The notes under the pieces are model-generated. The model had not been told where the DNA came from, searched no databases, and was given only the letters and a program-made list of their open reading frames with translations. Below are positions 35,920 to 44,903 of a stretch of DNA of 64,000 nt, piece after piece. Position numbers and translations under genes: made by a program. The DNA comes from Weeksella virosa DSM 16922 (GTDB lineage: Bacteria; Bacteroidota; Bacteroidia; Flavobacteriales; Weeksellaceae). The DNA lies in assembly GCF_000189415.1 (NCBI RefSeq), contig NC_015144.1, positions 1,846,001 to 1,910,000 of the forward strand. Reading direction: 5' to 3'. How positions within the stretch are numbered: the first letter of the stretch is position 1; every line of letters starts with the position of its first letter.

Positions 35920-36871
35920 ATTTTTCGGCAATAAAACTGATAATAAATAATTGGAAGGTGTGGTAAATCATAATCGGTAATAGATAAACACCAATATTTT
36001 CACTGAACAAAACACTAGCAAAAACCGAACCATGCACCAATGATTTTTTGGTCCCGCAAAACTGAATCGTGATGAGGTCCTCACGAGAGAAACCAAATTT
36101 TTGCCCAACCCATCGGCTAATCTTGAGCACAACGAAAAAGAGAAGACTTACACAAACGGCAATAAGAATGAGTTGTTTCGGCTGCATCAATGTAAATGAG
36201 CCGTCGTGAAAAGTATGGGCGAAACTATTATAAACAATCAATATAATGGTAAGTTTATCTAATTTTGCGATGCGAAATTTGTGTCGTTGATAAAACTTTT
36301 CTAGCCAAGGTTGTATGAATAGGCCAGCCATAACCGGCACAAGAATCTTAATTACTAAATCGATAAAAACTGAACTAGAATCTATCGAAGCAGTGGACTT
36401 GGTAAAAATACTCATCCAGAGTGGGGTGAGAATAATACCAATCAATCCAGAAAGACTAGCATTGAAAATAGCGCTGATAATATTGCCCTTTGCAATAGAG
36501 ACCATCACAACAGAAGACGATACAGTGCTTGGTAAGCTTGCTAAGAAAAAAAGCCCAATAAATATCATTTGATAGGCTTCTGTTTTGGAGAATAATGGAT
36601 AAAAAATTAAAACCAAAAGTGGAAACAATACAAAACTAATACTCTGAGTTAGTAGATGCACTGGCCAGCGACGAAAATCGTTTTTTAGCTGCGTTTTGTC
36701 CAATTTTAGACCATAAAAAAAGAAAACTCCCACTACACCAATATCAATTATTCGATCGAGATTAATAAATCCAAGCTGCCAAGTTGCCAATTGCGGAACA
36801 AAATATCCTACTATAATTGCCAATAAAAGCAATAGAATAAAATTATCGGGAATAAATTTTTTTATATTCAA
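35903..36871 (-). CDS. SBF-like (bile acid:sodium symporter family) transporter
   Basis: A 322-residue polytopic inner-membrane protein with about ten segments, matching the SBF_like subgroup (VVGVFFFYGLKLDKTQL, FFLASLPSTVSSSVVMVSI, and FCGTKKSLVHGSVFASVLF). Substrate unknown; relatives are often annotated as bile acid:sodium symporters without evidence. The start codon is TTG at 36871: an in-frame stop lies shortly upstream, and no ATG fits. It is the first gene of a pair with the DUF3810 protein. Confidence 0.85.
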   Translation of the reverse strand: MNIKKFIPDNFILLLLLAIIVGYFVPQLATWQLGFINLDRIIDIGVVGVFFFYGLKLDKTQLKNDFRRWPVHLLTQSISFVLFPLLVLIFYPLFSKTEAYQMIFIGLFFLASLPSTVSSSVVMVSIAKGNIISAIFNASLSGLIGIILTPLWMSIFTKSTASIDSSSVFIDLVIKILVPVMAGLFIQPWLEKFYQRHKFRIAKLDKLTIILIVYNSFAHTFHDGSFTLMQPKQLILIAVCVSLLFFVVLKISRWVGQKFGFSREDLITIQFCGTKKSLVHGSVFASVLFSENIGVYLLPIMIYHTFQLFIISFIAEKYAKQL

Positions 36872-36920
36872 GATTAGATTTTTTTACACTGATTCGATGT
36901 TTATCGAACATACTTTAAAA

Positions 36921-36928
36921 CAAAGGTA
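36921..36928 (-). promoter_or_regulatory. -7 box for the SBF-like transporter
   Basis: Minus-strand TACCTTTG, a TAnnTTTG match about 49 bases before the TTG start. Confidence 0.4.
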
Positions 36929-37082
36929 AAACTATTTGGGTGCGAAAATTATTTCTTGTAAAATCCTTTTTTACTTATCAAACAATTAGTATGTAAAATA
37001 AACGATAAGTCTTGGCTGATATTTCTTTGGTAAGATAAAAAATATGTAATTTTATACCCTAACTCATAGAGGTTATATTCAT

Positions 37083-38204
37083 ATGAAAAAAACTTTATTT
37101 ACGATAGGGCTTTTTGTCCTTAGCATGGGGAGTTTTGCACAAATTCCAGATGGATATTATAATACGGCGACGGCAGATGGTTTTATACTAAAAACACAAC
37201 TGAAGAATATTATTTCAGGACACAATGATCGTGGTTACGGAGCATTGTGGGATTTATATAAAAAAAATAATCCGAAAAACGGTTTCAAGGATATATACTA
37301 TGAAAAAGACAATACGTTGTTAGATATTTATTCTGAGAATCCGACAGCATCAGACCCATACAACTATATTCCTGGATCTGGACAATGTGGAAATTATGCA
37401 AAAGAAGGCGATTGCTATAACCGAGAACATCTTATCCCACAATCGTATTTTAATAAAGCAACCCCAATGGTTTCGGACGCATTCCATATTTGGCCAACCG
37501 ATGGGTATGTGAACGGTAGAAGAGCAAATTATCCTTTTGGTGTAGTAGCCAATGCAGTTTGGACTTCGAAAAACGGAACAAAATTGGGGAACAATCTTAA
37601 TGCTGGATATTCAGCTGGCTATAGCAAGACAGTTGTTGAACCGATTGATGAATTTAAAGGTGACATTGCTCGAGTTTTTTTCTATTTTGTGACGCGTTAT
37701 GAAGATAGAATGCCAAGCTTCTATTCGAGTAATTCAGAAGTAAGAGCAATGTTCGATGGAACAGCAAATAAAGCTTTTAGCGAAACATTCCTAAAGATTC
37801 TCTATACATGGCACATCATGGATCCGGTAAGCGAACGTGAGCGAAACATCAATGATCTAATATATTACACCCATCAGAATAACCGAAATCCGTTTATTGA
37901 CCATCCAGAATTTGTGAATAAGATTTGGAAAATGGACATGAGTATAGATAATTTCGATTACCAAGAAAGAAAAGATATAATTGTTTATACATCAGCCAAT
38001 AATACAGTTTCTGTGCGATTAGAAAATAGCAATAAAAACATTGCTAGACTTACGTTGTACAATTTGCAAGGACAAATTGTAGCACAAAAAGAAAATCTTA
38101 GAAAAGAGAAAACGGTAGAATTACGCAGCAAACAAAGTGGAGTTTATATCCTGAAAGTCGAAGGTAAAGGTTTGGAAATAAACAAAAAAGTAATTCTAAA
38201 ATAA
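37083..38204 (+). CDS. secreted endonuclease I with T9SS type A sorting domain
   Basis: A 373-residue exported nuclease. The signal peptide ends SFAQ. Residues about 30-290 are the endonuclease I (NucM/EndA) fold, with the catalytic-site motif CYNREHLIPQSYF at about residues 116-128 and FHIWPTDGYVNGRRA soon after. Residues about 300-373 form a T9SS type A sorting domain (NNTVSVRLENSN, LTLYNLQGQIV, GVYILKVEGKG), so the enzyme should pass the outer membrane by the T9SS and digest extracellular DNA or RNA. A terminator follows. Confidence 0.94.
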   Translation: MKKTLFTIGLFVLSMGSFAQIPDGYYNTATADGFILKTQLKNIISGHNDRGYGALWDLYKKNNPKNGFKDIYYEKDNTLLDIYSENPTASDPYNYIPGSGQCGNYAKEGDCYNREHLIPQSYFNKATPMVSDAFHIWPTDGYVNGRRANYPFGVVANAVWTSKNGTKLGNNLNAGYSAGYSKTVVEPIDEFKGDIARVFFYFVTRYEDRMPSFYSSNSEVRAMFDGTANKAFSETFLKILYTWHIMDPVSERERNINDLIYYTHQNNRNPFIDHPEFVNKIWKMDMSIDNFDYQERKDIIVYTSANNTVSVRLENSNKNIARLTLYNLQGQIVAQKENLRKEKTVELRSKQSGVYILKVEGKGLEINKKVILK

Positions 38205-38248
38205 TTTGAATAATAGAAGTATCATCAACAAAGGAATACTCATCTTAG

Positions 38249-38277
38249 AATCCAGAATTATTTCTGGATTTTTTTTA
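38249..38277 (+). terminator. intrinsic terminator after endonuclease I
   Basis: A perfect 9-bp stem AATCCAGAA/TTCTGGATT with a 4-base loop and a T-run. Confidence 0.88.
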
Positions 38278-38416
38278 TTAAATCTATCAACTAACAGAAA
38301 AAAACAAGCTATTAAATACCACGTAAACATTTAGTGAAATAATTGCAGTGAACTTCCGTTTTATAGATAATTCTATCATTTTACGTATCTTTATCACTAA
38401 ATAAGAAGTAAGATTG

Positions 38417-38424
38417 TACTTTTG
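38417..38424 (+). promoter_or_regulatory. -7 box for the GHL10 lipoprotein gene
   Basis: TACTTTTG matches TAnnTTTG and ends only 6 bases before the ATG at 38431, which would make the transcript nearly leaderless. Confidence 0.4.
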
Positions 38425-38430
38425 TATCCT

Positions 38431-40041
38431 ATGAAAACGAGACCACTAAAATGCATATTAACGGCAGGTATATTTGCGAGCATAATTTTTTCATGTTCGA
38501 CAACGAAGATTACAAACTCTTCTACCCAGCCAGTTTATAGAAAAATAGAGAAACCTACCGTCCGAGAACCCATCGTAAAAGAGGTCCCGAAAGTTGTCGA
38601 AGAACCCAAAGTAGAAAACAAATTCTACGAGGTAAATTTACCAAAAGTCAATCGTGAGTTTCGTGCCGCTTGGATTGCAACGGTAGCCAATATCAACTGG
38701 CCTTCGCGCAATAATTTATCGACCGAAGATCAGAAAAAAGAAGCAATTCGTCTATTGGATCTATTACAAGAGGGGAATTTCAATGCGGTAATTTTTCAGG
38801 CAAGACCTTCTGCCGATGCTCTGTATAAAAGTAATTACGAACCATGGTCGTATTTTTTGACTGGTGAAATAGGTCGCAGTCCGTATCCCTACTACGATCC
38901 TTTAGAATTTTGGGTAACCGAAGCGCATAAACGCGGAATGGAGTTGCATGTATGGCTCAACCCATATCGCGCACATCACTCTACGGGAGGTGCGGTAAAT
39001 AATGCGTCGATGGTGAAACAATCACCCGAAAATGTAATTCGACTAAGAAACGGAATGTATTGGTTCGACCCTGCACATACCAAAACTCAAAACCATGTCT
39101 CAAAAGTGGTTCAGGATATTGTTTTACGCTATGATGTAGATGGAATACATTTCGATGATTATTTTTACCCTTACGCTTCTTATAATGGTGGAGCAGACTT
39201 CCCAGACAATGCGACATGGAAAATCTACCAAAATAGTGGCGGAAAGCTATCGCGAGCCGATTGGCGCCGAGAAAATGTCAATACCATTATCGAAAGAATA
39301 TATAAAGAAATAAAACAAATAAAACCGCACGTGAAATTTGGTGTAAGTCCTTTCGGGATTTGGAAACCAGGTTACCCAGCAGGTATAAAAGGTTCTTCTC
39401 AGTATGACGAATTATATGCCGATGCAAAGCTATGGTTGAATAAAGGTTGGGTTGATTATTTTTCGCCACAATTGTATTGGCCAATCAATTCATCTGGGCA
39501 AAGTTTTCCGGCATTGCTCAACTGGTGGCAATCAGAAAACACATTTAATCGTCACCTTTGGCCTGGTCTTAATACTGTTGAAGTAAAAGTTGCTGATCGT
39601 ACTTCTGAGATATTAAATCAAATCAAACTCTCCGAACAAATTCTACAAAACAGTGTTGGTGTTGTGCACTGGAGTATAGCTGGACTGATCAAAAATCCGT
39701 CGTTGTTGCAAGCCTTGAGAAATGGTCCTTACAAAGAAAAAGCTCTGGTACCTGCAAGTCCATGGTTGCCATCCAAACCAATGCATAGACCAAACTTGGA
39801 GGTGGAAAATGATCAACATCGTTTTCGTGCACATTGGTCTACAGTCGACAATTCTCTTGTAAACAAATGGATATTGTACACACGTTACGACGATCACTGG
39901 AGTACAGAAATTCTAGATGGGTCGATTACTTCTAAAACTATAGATTATCAAAAATTCGGACAAAAACTAAATGCCGTAGCTATCAAAGCTGTTGATCGAT
40001 TAGGCAATGAGAGTGAATATTTTGCAGAAAGAATTAATTGA
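38431..40041 (+). CDS. glycoside hydrolase-like GHL10 (DUF187) lipoprotein
   Basis: A 536-residue lipoprotein (lipobox IFSC near residue 21) followed by a Pro/Glu/Lys-rich linker. Residues about 75-380 are the GHL10 TIM-barrel domain (EFRAAWIATVANINWPS, FQARPSADALYKS, HVWLNPYRAHHS, IHFDDYFYPY). The family relates to YngK and hydrolyses or binds glycans, possibly peptidoglycan with modified sugars. The C-terminal 90 residues resemble a fibronectin-like domain. I start it at ATG 38431 rather than the TTG at 38422. Confidence 0.88.
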   Translation: MKTRPLKCILTAGIFASIIFSCSTTKITNSSTQPVYRKIEKPTVREPIVKEVPKVVEEPKVENKFYEVNLPKVNREFRAAWIATVANINWPSRNNLSTEDQKKEAIRLLDLLQEGNFNAVIFQARPSADALYKSNYEPWSYFLTGEIGRSPYPYYDPLEFWVTEAHKRGMELHVWLNPYRAHHSTGGAVNNASMVKQSPENVIRLRNGMYWFDPAHTKTQNHVSKVVQDIVLRYDVDGIHFDDYFYPYASYNGGADFPDNATWKIYQNSGGKLSRADWRRENVNTIIERIYKEIKQIKPHVKFGVSPFGIWKPGYPAGIKGSSQYDELYADAKLWLNKGWVDYFSPQLYWPINSSGQSFPALLNWWQSENTFNRHLWPGLNTVEVKVADRTSEILNQIKLSEQILQNSVGVVHWSIAGLIKNPSLLQALRNGPYKEKALVPASPWLPSKPMHRPNLEVENDQHRFRAHWSTVDNSLVNKWILYTRYDDHWSTEILDGSITSKTIDYQKFGQKLNAVAIKAVDRLGNESEYFAERIN

Positions 40042-40054
40042 TTCTAGTAAAGTC

Positions 40055-40423
40055 TTATTTTTTGAATATAAAATAAACTGCCAAGACTAAAAACACAAAT
40101 CCAATGAGGTGATTGAATCGAAAAGTTTCGTTCTTAAACACTAATAAAGTAAAAGCAGTGAACACGCAAAGTGTAATTGCCTCTTGGATTACTTTCAATT
40201 GCCAAATACTAAAAGGCCCACCGTTACCCTCATAGCCTATTTTGTTGGCAGGCACTTGTGCCATATACTCGAACAAGGCAATCCCCCAACTGATCAAGAT
40301 AATGGCAGGCAATCCTAGTTTGCTAAACCAACTCAACTCTTTGAATTTCAAATGTCCATACCAAGCAAAAGTCATAAAAACATTCGATAAAATAAGCAAG
40401 CTAATCGTATAAATACCTTTCAT
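40055..40423 (-). CDS. DUF486 / DMT-family membrane protein
   Basis: A 122-residue inner-membrane protein with four hydrophobic segments and the DUF486 signature (LSNVFMTFAWYGHLKF, ISWGIALFEYMAQVPANKIG). The family belongs to the drug/metabolite transporter group; no substrate is known. It is convergent with the GHL10 gene, 13 bases apart, without a visible terminator between them. Confidence 0.88.
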   Translation of the reverse strand: MKGIYTISLLILSNVFMTFAWYGHLKFKELSWFSKLGLPAIILISWGIALFEYMAQVPANKIGYEGNGGPFSIWQLKVIQEAITLCVFTAFTLLVFKNETFRFNHLIGFVFLVLAVYFIFKK

Positions 40424-40445
40424 ATAAAGTATAGAAATAATCTTC

Positions 40446-40453
40446 CAAAAGTA
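40446..40453 (-). promoter_or_regulatory. -7 box for the DUF486 gene
   Basis: Minus-strand TACTTTTG, a TAnnTTTG match 22 bases before the ATG at 40423. Confidence 0.45.
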
Positions 40454-40582
40454 GAAAATAATTTGTTTCTGTACTAGGAATGCTTAGAGTTTACTGAGAT
40501 AAATTTTGTTTTTTAGGTAAAAAACGAGTAAATTAGGAGACTAAATAATTAATATTAACTTTTTAACTTTATATTAAAACAT

Positions 40583-40738
40583 ATGGGAAAAGGAGATTTA
40601 AAAACAAGGAGAGGAAAAATTGCCAATGGAAGTTATGGGGTTAGAAGACCCAGAAAAGTTTATCGTTATGTAGTTGAGGAGGAAACGAATACAAAAGCAG
40701 AAAAAAAAGAAAAATCTACTGCGAAAAAATCTAAATAA
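40583..40738 (+). CDS. 30S ribosomal protein THX family
   Basis: A 51-residue basic protein. The first 25 residues (MGKGDLKTRRGKIANGSYGV, then RRPRK) match the THX/Psrp family of small 30S subunit proteins found in Bacteroidota and plastids. The C-terminus is a charged Lys/Glu tail. ATG at 40583 follows an A-rich stretch, and a clear terminator follows the stop. Confidence 0.88.
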   Translation: MGKGDLKTRRGKIANGSYGVRRPRKVYRYVVEEETNTKAEKKEKSTAKKSK

Positions 40739-40763
40739 TTTCCAACATTTTATTGATAAAACG

Positions 40764-40802
40764 AAATCCCTAAAATAAAATCTATTTCAGGGATTTTTTT
40801 TT
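40764..40802 (+). terminator. intrinsic terminator after the THX gene
   Basis: An outer stem AAATCCCT/AGGGATTT with a mostly paired AT-rich inner part, followed by a long T-run. Confidence 0.85.
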
Positions 40803-41021
40803 ACGAACACTCATAAATCAACCAGATTATAGTATCGGTTGATGAGTATAAATTTCGACTTGTTGCGTGCGAAGAATTTGTCAGCATACCAGAACACACC
40901 AACACTATTACCGAAAAAAATATCATCTTATTAGAAGTACAGCTTTTTTCTGAAAAAAATATTTAAGGCTAACGTCTAGAATTATTTTCCGTTTTATTAA
41001 GGTTGATTGAGATCTTTACTG
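40803..41021. other. gap with no clear gene; possible decayed reading frame
   Basis: Between the THX terminator and the next -7 box. One plus-strand frame at about 40817-40966 is open for roughly 49 codons and reads like protein (VDEYKFRLVACEEF, later NIILLEVQLFSEKN), but it has no start codon and an in-frame stop just upstream. It may be a gene remnant or chance; I see nothing else here. Confidence 0.3.
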
Positions 41022-41029
41022 TATTTTTG
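41022..41029 (+). promoter_or_regulatory. -7 box for the Gre-like/MFS pair
   Basis: TATTTTTG matches TAnnTTTG, 14 bases before the ATG; a TTG lies 16 bases upstream at 41003-41005. Confidence 0.5.
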
Positions 41030-41043
41030 AAGTTTTATGTAGA

Positions 41044-41490
41044 ATGGAGATTTGTAAAGATACCATCATAGAAGAGTTACAAAATATTCTGCTTAATAAA
41101 CTCAATCATTACGATAAGTTGATTGCAGACTTACGTGCGAGCAATACCGATACCAAAAGTAGTATGGGAGACAAGTACGAGACTTTTCGTGAGATGTTGA
41201 ACCAAGAAATTAACCATTTATTGCATCAGAAAAAAATGATTCTAGCTCAGCAACAAGTCGTCGAAAATCTCACCAATGACCCCCATAGTATTGTCGACTT
41301 CGGATCATTTGTTGTTACAGATTTTGGGAATTTTTATATATCAACCAGCTTAGGAGAAGTAAATTTCAACGGGATAAAATTTATCACCATATCTCAGCAA
41401 ACTCCCTTAGCAAATGCATTGATCGGATTAAAAGAAAATCAAACTTTCGAGGTCAACCAAAAGAAATATACAATACAAGCCATTTACTAA
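41044..41490 (+). CDS. GreA/GreB-like protein
   Basis: A 148-residue protein with the layout of a transcript cleavage factor. The N-terminal half is a helical hairpin (about residues 5-75) with SSMGDKYETFREML near its tip. The C-terminal half is a small beta domain (about 85-148) with ITISQQTPLANALIGLKENQ, which matches the SPLG-ALLG pattern of the Gre C-terminal domain. It differs from true GreA in the hairpin-tip acidic motif. Relatives in Bacteroidota are sometimes mislabelled 3-oxoacyl-ACP synthase. The stop TAA is directly followed by the MFS gene ATG with no gap, so the two are co-translated. Function unproven. Confidence 0.75.
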   Translation: MEICKDTIIEELQNILLNKLNHYDKLIADLRASNTDTKSSMGDKYETFREMLNQEINHLLHQKKMILAQQQVVENLTNDPHSIVDFGSFVVTDFGNFYISTSLGEVNFNGIKFITISQQTPLANALIGLKENQTFEVNQKKYTIQAIY

Positions 41491-42714
41491 ATGAGCATTT
41501 ACCATAAACAAGCAACAGTGGGTTTCATTTTTGTGACCATGTTGATGGATATTATCGGAATCGGAATTATTATACCAGTTCTACCCAAATTATTAGAAGA
41601 GTTGATCGGTTCTAATCTCAGTGATGCCGCTAGAGTAGGAGGTTGGTTGTTGTTTTCGTATGCACTAATGCAATTTCTTTTTTCTCCGCTGATTGGGAAC
41701 ATCAGCGATAAATATGGCAGGCGAAAAGTCCTTCTAGTATCCTTGTTTGTGTTTACTATCGATTACCTAATTTTAGCATTTTCCTCTACCTTATTTTGGT
41801 TGTTTCTTGGTCGGATATTGGCCGGAATTACTGGTGCAAGTGCTTCTACATCCGTCGCCTACATTGCCGATATAAGTACCGCAGAAAATAAGGCTAAAAA
41901 TTATGGTGTTATAGGCGCAGCCTTTGGGATAGGTTTTATATTAGGACCATTAATAGGTGGCGTTTTAGGACAATATGGTTCTCGAGTTCCGTTTTATACC
42001 GCTGCAGTTCTATGTTTTATTAATTTCTTGTATGCACTTTTCTTCTTGCCAGAATCTCTTCCGGTAACCAAAAGACGACCGATCGATTGGAAATCTGCGA
42101 ACCCAATTGGCTCAATCAGGTTTTTTGCAAAATATAAACCGATTTTACTATTGATGGTGGCTATGTTTTTTATGTATATGGCAGGACATGCTGTGAACAC
42201 TACATGGACATTCTTTACAATGTATCGTTTTGGATGGGATGAAAAAATGGTCGGAATATCGCTTGCCGTAGTCGGAGTTATGGTAAGTTTGGTACAAGGA
42301 TTTCTGGTACGATGGAGCAATCCAAAGTTCGGAAATGCAAAAAATATTCTTGCCGGTCTTACCATAAATATGATAGGGTTATTTCTTTTTTCTATAGCAA
42401 AAGAATCGTGGATGCTTATAGTATTTTTAGTTCCCTATTGTATCGGAGGAATTGCAGGACCCGCCCTACAAACAGAAGTCACCAATTACGTAAACGAAAA
42501 TGAGCAAGGACAATTACAGGGGACAATCAACAGCATCAATAGCTCCACAGCAATTTTTGGTCCATTGATTATGACAGGACTTTTCCACTATTTCACACAA
42601 CCGACAGCTATTTTACAATTACCACAAGCACCCTTTGTAATGGGAGCGATTTTTCAATTATTAGCCGTAATTTTTGCGTATCGGTCACTCAAAAAATATA
42701 GTACTTCTTTATAA
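41491..42714 (+). CDS. TetA-like MFS efflux transporter
   Basis: A 407-residue major facilitator with twelve hydrophobic segments. The first segment (LMDIIGIGIIIPVLPKLL) and the loop motif A (GNISDKYGRRKVLL) are typical of the TCR/Tet subfamily; motif C lies in FGIGFILGPLIGGVLG. Members export tetracycline or other compounds by proton antiport, but the substrate here cannot be read from sequence. It is translated directly after the Gre-like gene. Confidence 0.9.
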   Translation: MSIYHKQATVGFIFVTMLMDIIGIGIIIPVLPKLLEELIGSNLSDAARVGGWLLFSYALMQFLFSPLIGNISDKYGRRKVLLVSLFVFTIDYLILAFSSTLFWLFLGRILAGITGASASTSVAYIADISTAENKAKNYGVIGAAFGIGFILGPLIGGVLGQYGSRVPFYTAAVLCFINFLYALFFLPESLPVTKRRPIDWKSANPIGSIRFFAKYKPILLLMVAMFFMYMAGHAVNTTWTFFTMYRFGWDEKMVGISLAVVGVMVSLVQGFLVRWSNPKFGNAKNILAGLTINMIGLFLFSIAKESWMLIVFLVPYCIGGIAGPALQTEVTNYVNENEQGQLQGTINSINSSTAIFGPLIMTGLFHYFTQPTAILQLPQAPFVMGAIFQLLAVIFAYRSLKKYSTSL

Positions 42715-42723
42715 TTCTATTGA

Positions 42724-42858
42724 CAAATAATTATTCAACTTTTTATTAAGCCTTTACAGAAACTAAAATATCAGAACATACACATTTCCCCCAAAGATGA
42801 TGTATGGAATTGGTAAGAAGGTGAAGATACAACCGAAAAAGAAACACTTGCCAACTAA
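42724..42858 (+). other. possible decayed reading frame between transporters
   Basis: A plus-strand frame without a start codon reads KPLQKLKYQNIHISPKDDVW then NW, is broken by TAA at 42814-42816, and continues EGEDTTEKETLAN to a second TAA. The residues look protein-like on both sides of the stop. I cannot name the family. It may be the tail of a lost gene; chance is not excluded. Confidence 0.3.
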
Positions 42859-42895
42859 AATAAATATATGAATAATAAAGTTGGATAAATAAGCT

Positions 42896-42903
42896 TAGTT
42901 TTG
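42896..42903 (+). promoter_or_regulatory. -7 box for the EamA transporter
   Basis: TAGTTTTG matches TAnnTTTG, 17 bases before the ATG at 42921. Confidence 0.45.
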
Positions 42904-42920
42904 CAGAAAATTTCTAGAAA

Positions 42921-43808
42921 ATGAAAATGAAAGGTTATGCATTAGGCATAATTTCAGCAGTCTCTTACGGATTAATTCCAATATTCATTTTGCCAATTAA
43001 GCAAACAAATTTTTCGTTGGATACAACATTATTTTATCGTTTTTTTATCTCTGCTTTGCTCCTTTTACCTGTTTTGTGGTACAAAAAAGAAAACCTGAAA
43101 ATTACACCAAAAGAATTGTATGTTGTAGTTTTGTTGGGGTTGAGTTACGCCTTATCGTCAGAGTTTCTTTTTATGGGGTACGATTTGCTTTCACCCGGGA
43201 TTACATCTACAATTCTCTTTATTTACCCTGTTTTTGTAGCACTTATAATGTTTTTAGTGTTCAAAGAAAAACTTAATCGACTGACCGTTTTATCATTGAT
43301 TTTAGCCTTTTCTGGCGTGTTGACTCTAAGTTTGAAAAACAATAGTTTCGAAATTAATTTTCCAGGTCTGATAGTTGTTTTGCTGAGTGCATTTTTCTAT
43401 GCATTGTATATTTTGATCGTTAACCAGACCAAAATAAAATTATCAGGATTCAAACTCACCTTTTTTTCATTCTTATTTACGTCTCTATATTTCTTGGTGA
43501 AAGCCAAATTTTTGGGTGATTCTTTGCTTTTGCCTAATGTTAATATGTTGATTAATTTTGTGGTTTTTGCTTTTGTTACTACCTTAATTTCTAGCTTAGC
43601 GCTCGTATTTGCCATAAAATATATTGGTTCTACACCTACGGCAATTCTAGGAGCATTAGAACCTGTGGTTGCCGTTGCTGTAAGTGTTTTGATGTTTAAT
43701 GAAGTACTGACTATTAATCTAATAATAGGCATCACTTTAATTATCATTGCTGTGATTGTCAATATTATATCCGATAGTAGAAAAGCAAAAGTAGCTTCCG
43801 ATATTTAA
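42921..43808 (+). CDS. EamA-family (DMT superfamily) transporter
   Basis: A 295-residue inner-membrane protein with ten hydrophobic segments in two EamA repeats. The first repeat begins LGIISAVSYGLIPIFILP and holds SPGITSTILFIYPVFVAL; the second ends with STPTAILGALEPVVAVAVS, the usual EamA signature. These are metabolite or drug exporters; the substrate cannot be told. Single gene, convergent with the four-gene exported cluster. Confidence 0.88.
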   Translation: MKMKGYALGIISAVSYGLIPIFILPIKQTNFSLDTTLFYRFFISALLLLPVLWYKKENLKITPKELYVVVLLGLSYALSSEFLFMGYDLLSPGITSTILFIYPVFVALIMFLVFKEKLNRLTVLSLILAFSGVLTLSLKNNSFEINFPGLIVVLLSAFFYALYILIVNQTKIKLSGFKLTFFSFLFTSLYFLVKAKFLGDSLLLPNVNMLINFVVFAFVTTLISSLALVFAIKYIGSTPTAILGALEPVVAVAVSVLMFNEVLTINLIIGITLIIIAVIVNIISDSRKAKVASDI

Positions 43809-43835
43809 CTATAAATATGGTTTATCCGAAGGATG

Positions 43836-44894
43836 TTATTTTGATTTTAATAAGACTGAACCCTGTAAATGTTGTCCATTTTCTAGTTCGATCAAATACC
43901 AATAACTTCCAGTTTCTAGTTTCGCGTTGTTTGTTTTTCCGTCCCATCTGAATTGATCTTTTATCGTAAGAACGCGTAGGAGATGTCCGTATCTATTGAA
44001 AATTTTTACAACAGCATTAGGATTATCTTTCAGTACCAAACTCAAATCCCACGTGTCGTTTATCCCGTCAGAGTTTGGTGTGAATGCATTTGGAATTTGA
44101 TAAACCTGTGTAGAAATTTGGGTAAAACAATTTCCGTTTATCGAACGAACCCGGATTACATACTCTCCCTTTTCTACTACAGGAAATGTAGTCGACTTTT
44201 GCCAAGGAAAAATTATGGTTCCATCGGGTTTTTCTAACTGATATTCTACATCGGTATTGCCATCGGTAGCCACTAGATGAATCACTTGGGTAGCATCTGT
44301 TTTTATTATTATTGATGGGAAGATTACCGTTTCAACAATTGTTTCAGCACGGCTTTTGCAACTTCCGTTGCTCACTATTACAGAATATTTACCTGGCTTT
44401 GTGGCTTCGTATGTAGGCGATGTTCCTACCAAATTATCGTTTTCATCATACCAAAAATATTCATCATACTTTTCGTTAACATATAAGATTACGGTTGCAG
44501 AATTTTCTGGACATAAATGAAAAATGGGTGCAATACTTACTGCAATTTCTTCGTTGATAAGTACCGCCAACTGTTTGCTCATAGAACCACAGATGTTGTT
44601 CTCTGTAACTTCTAGAATATATCTCCCCTTTGGGGTATTGGACCAATTGATTTCTACCTGATTGTTTGTCGGAGTAAGTGGCTGAATGCTACCCAAAAAA
44701 GAAGTGTCGTTTACTTGCCATACATAGGTAGAATTAGTTGTGCCATATCCGTTATTTTCGTCCGTATCGACTTTATAAATCTTCGTCTCGCCAACACAAA
44801 TCATCTGTTCTTGCCCAAATACAACACTATTGCTCACTAGGAGCAACAGTGTCGAAAGGCAAATTTTCGAATTATTGTGTTTGGTTAATTTCAT
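43836..44894 (-). CDS. exported adhesin-like protein with T9SS type B (gliding-associated) C-terminal domain
   Basis: A 352-residue protein with a signal peptide (ends SVVFGQ). Residues about 30-115 form a beta-sandwich module shared with the two genes upstream (STYVWQV, INWSNTPKGRYILEV). A second Ig/PKD-like module follows (about 118-190, YFWYDENDNLVGTSPTYEA), then one more (about 195-265). Residues about 268-352 are the gliding-motility-associated, T9SS type B C-terminal domain (IPNAFTPNSDGINDTWDL, then VKIFNRYGHLL and GSYWYLIEL). It is the last gene of a four-gene operon and the only one with a sorting domain, so it is likely the surface-anchored or secreted part. Confidence 0.9.
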   Translation of the reverse strand: MKLTKHNNSKICLSTLLLLVSNSVVFGQEQMICVGETKIYKVDTDENNGYGTTNSTYVWQVNDTSFLGSIQPLTPTNNQVEINWSNTPKGRYILEVTENNICGSMSKQLAVLINEEIAVSIAPIFHLCPENSATVILYVNEKYDEYFWYDENDNLVGTSPTYEATKPGKYSVIVSNGSCKSRAETIVETVIFPSIIIKTDATQVIHLVATDGNTDVEYQLEKPDGTIIFPWQKSTTFPVVEKGEYVIRVRSINGNCFTQISTQVYQIPNAFTPNSDGINDTWDLSLVLKDNPNAVVKIFNRYGHLLRVLTIKDQFRWDGKTNNAKLETGSYWYLIELENGQHLQGSVLLKSK

Positions 44895-44903
44895 TGCTTG
44901 TGT

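Noticed and set aside
41994-42365. Minus-strand 123-codon ORF inside the MFS gene
   Set aside because: Antisense shadow of a twelve-segment transporter; no motif seen.
41491-42714. MFS gene as an acquired tetracycline resistance gene
   Set aside because: No tetR, no mobile element and no shift in composition; it looks like a chromosomal exporter of unknown substrate.
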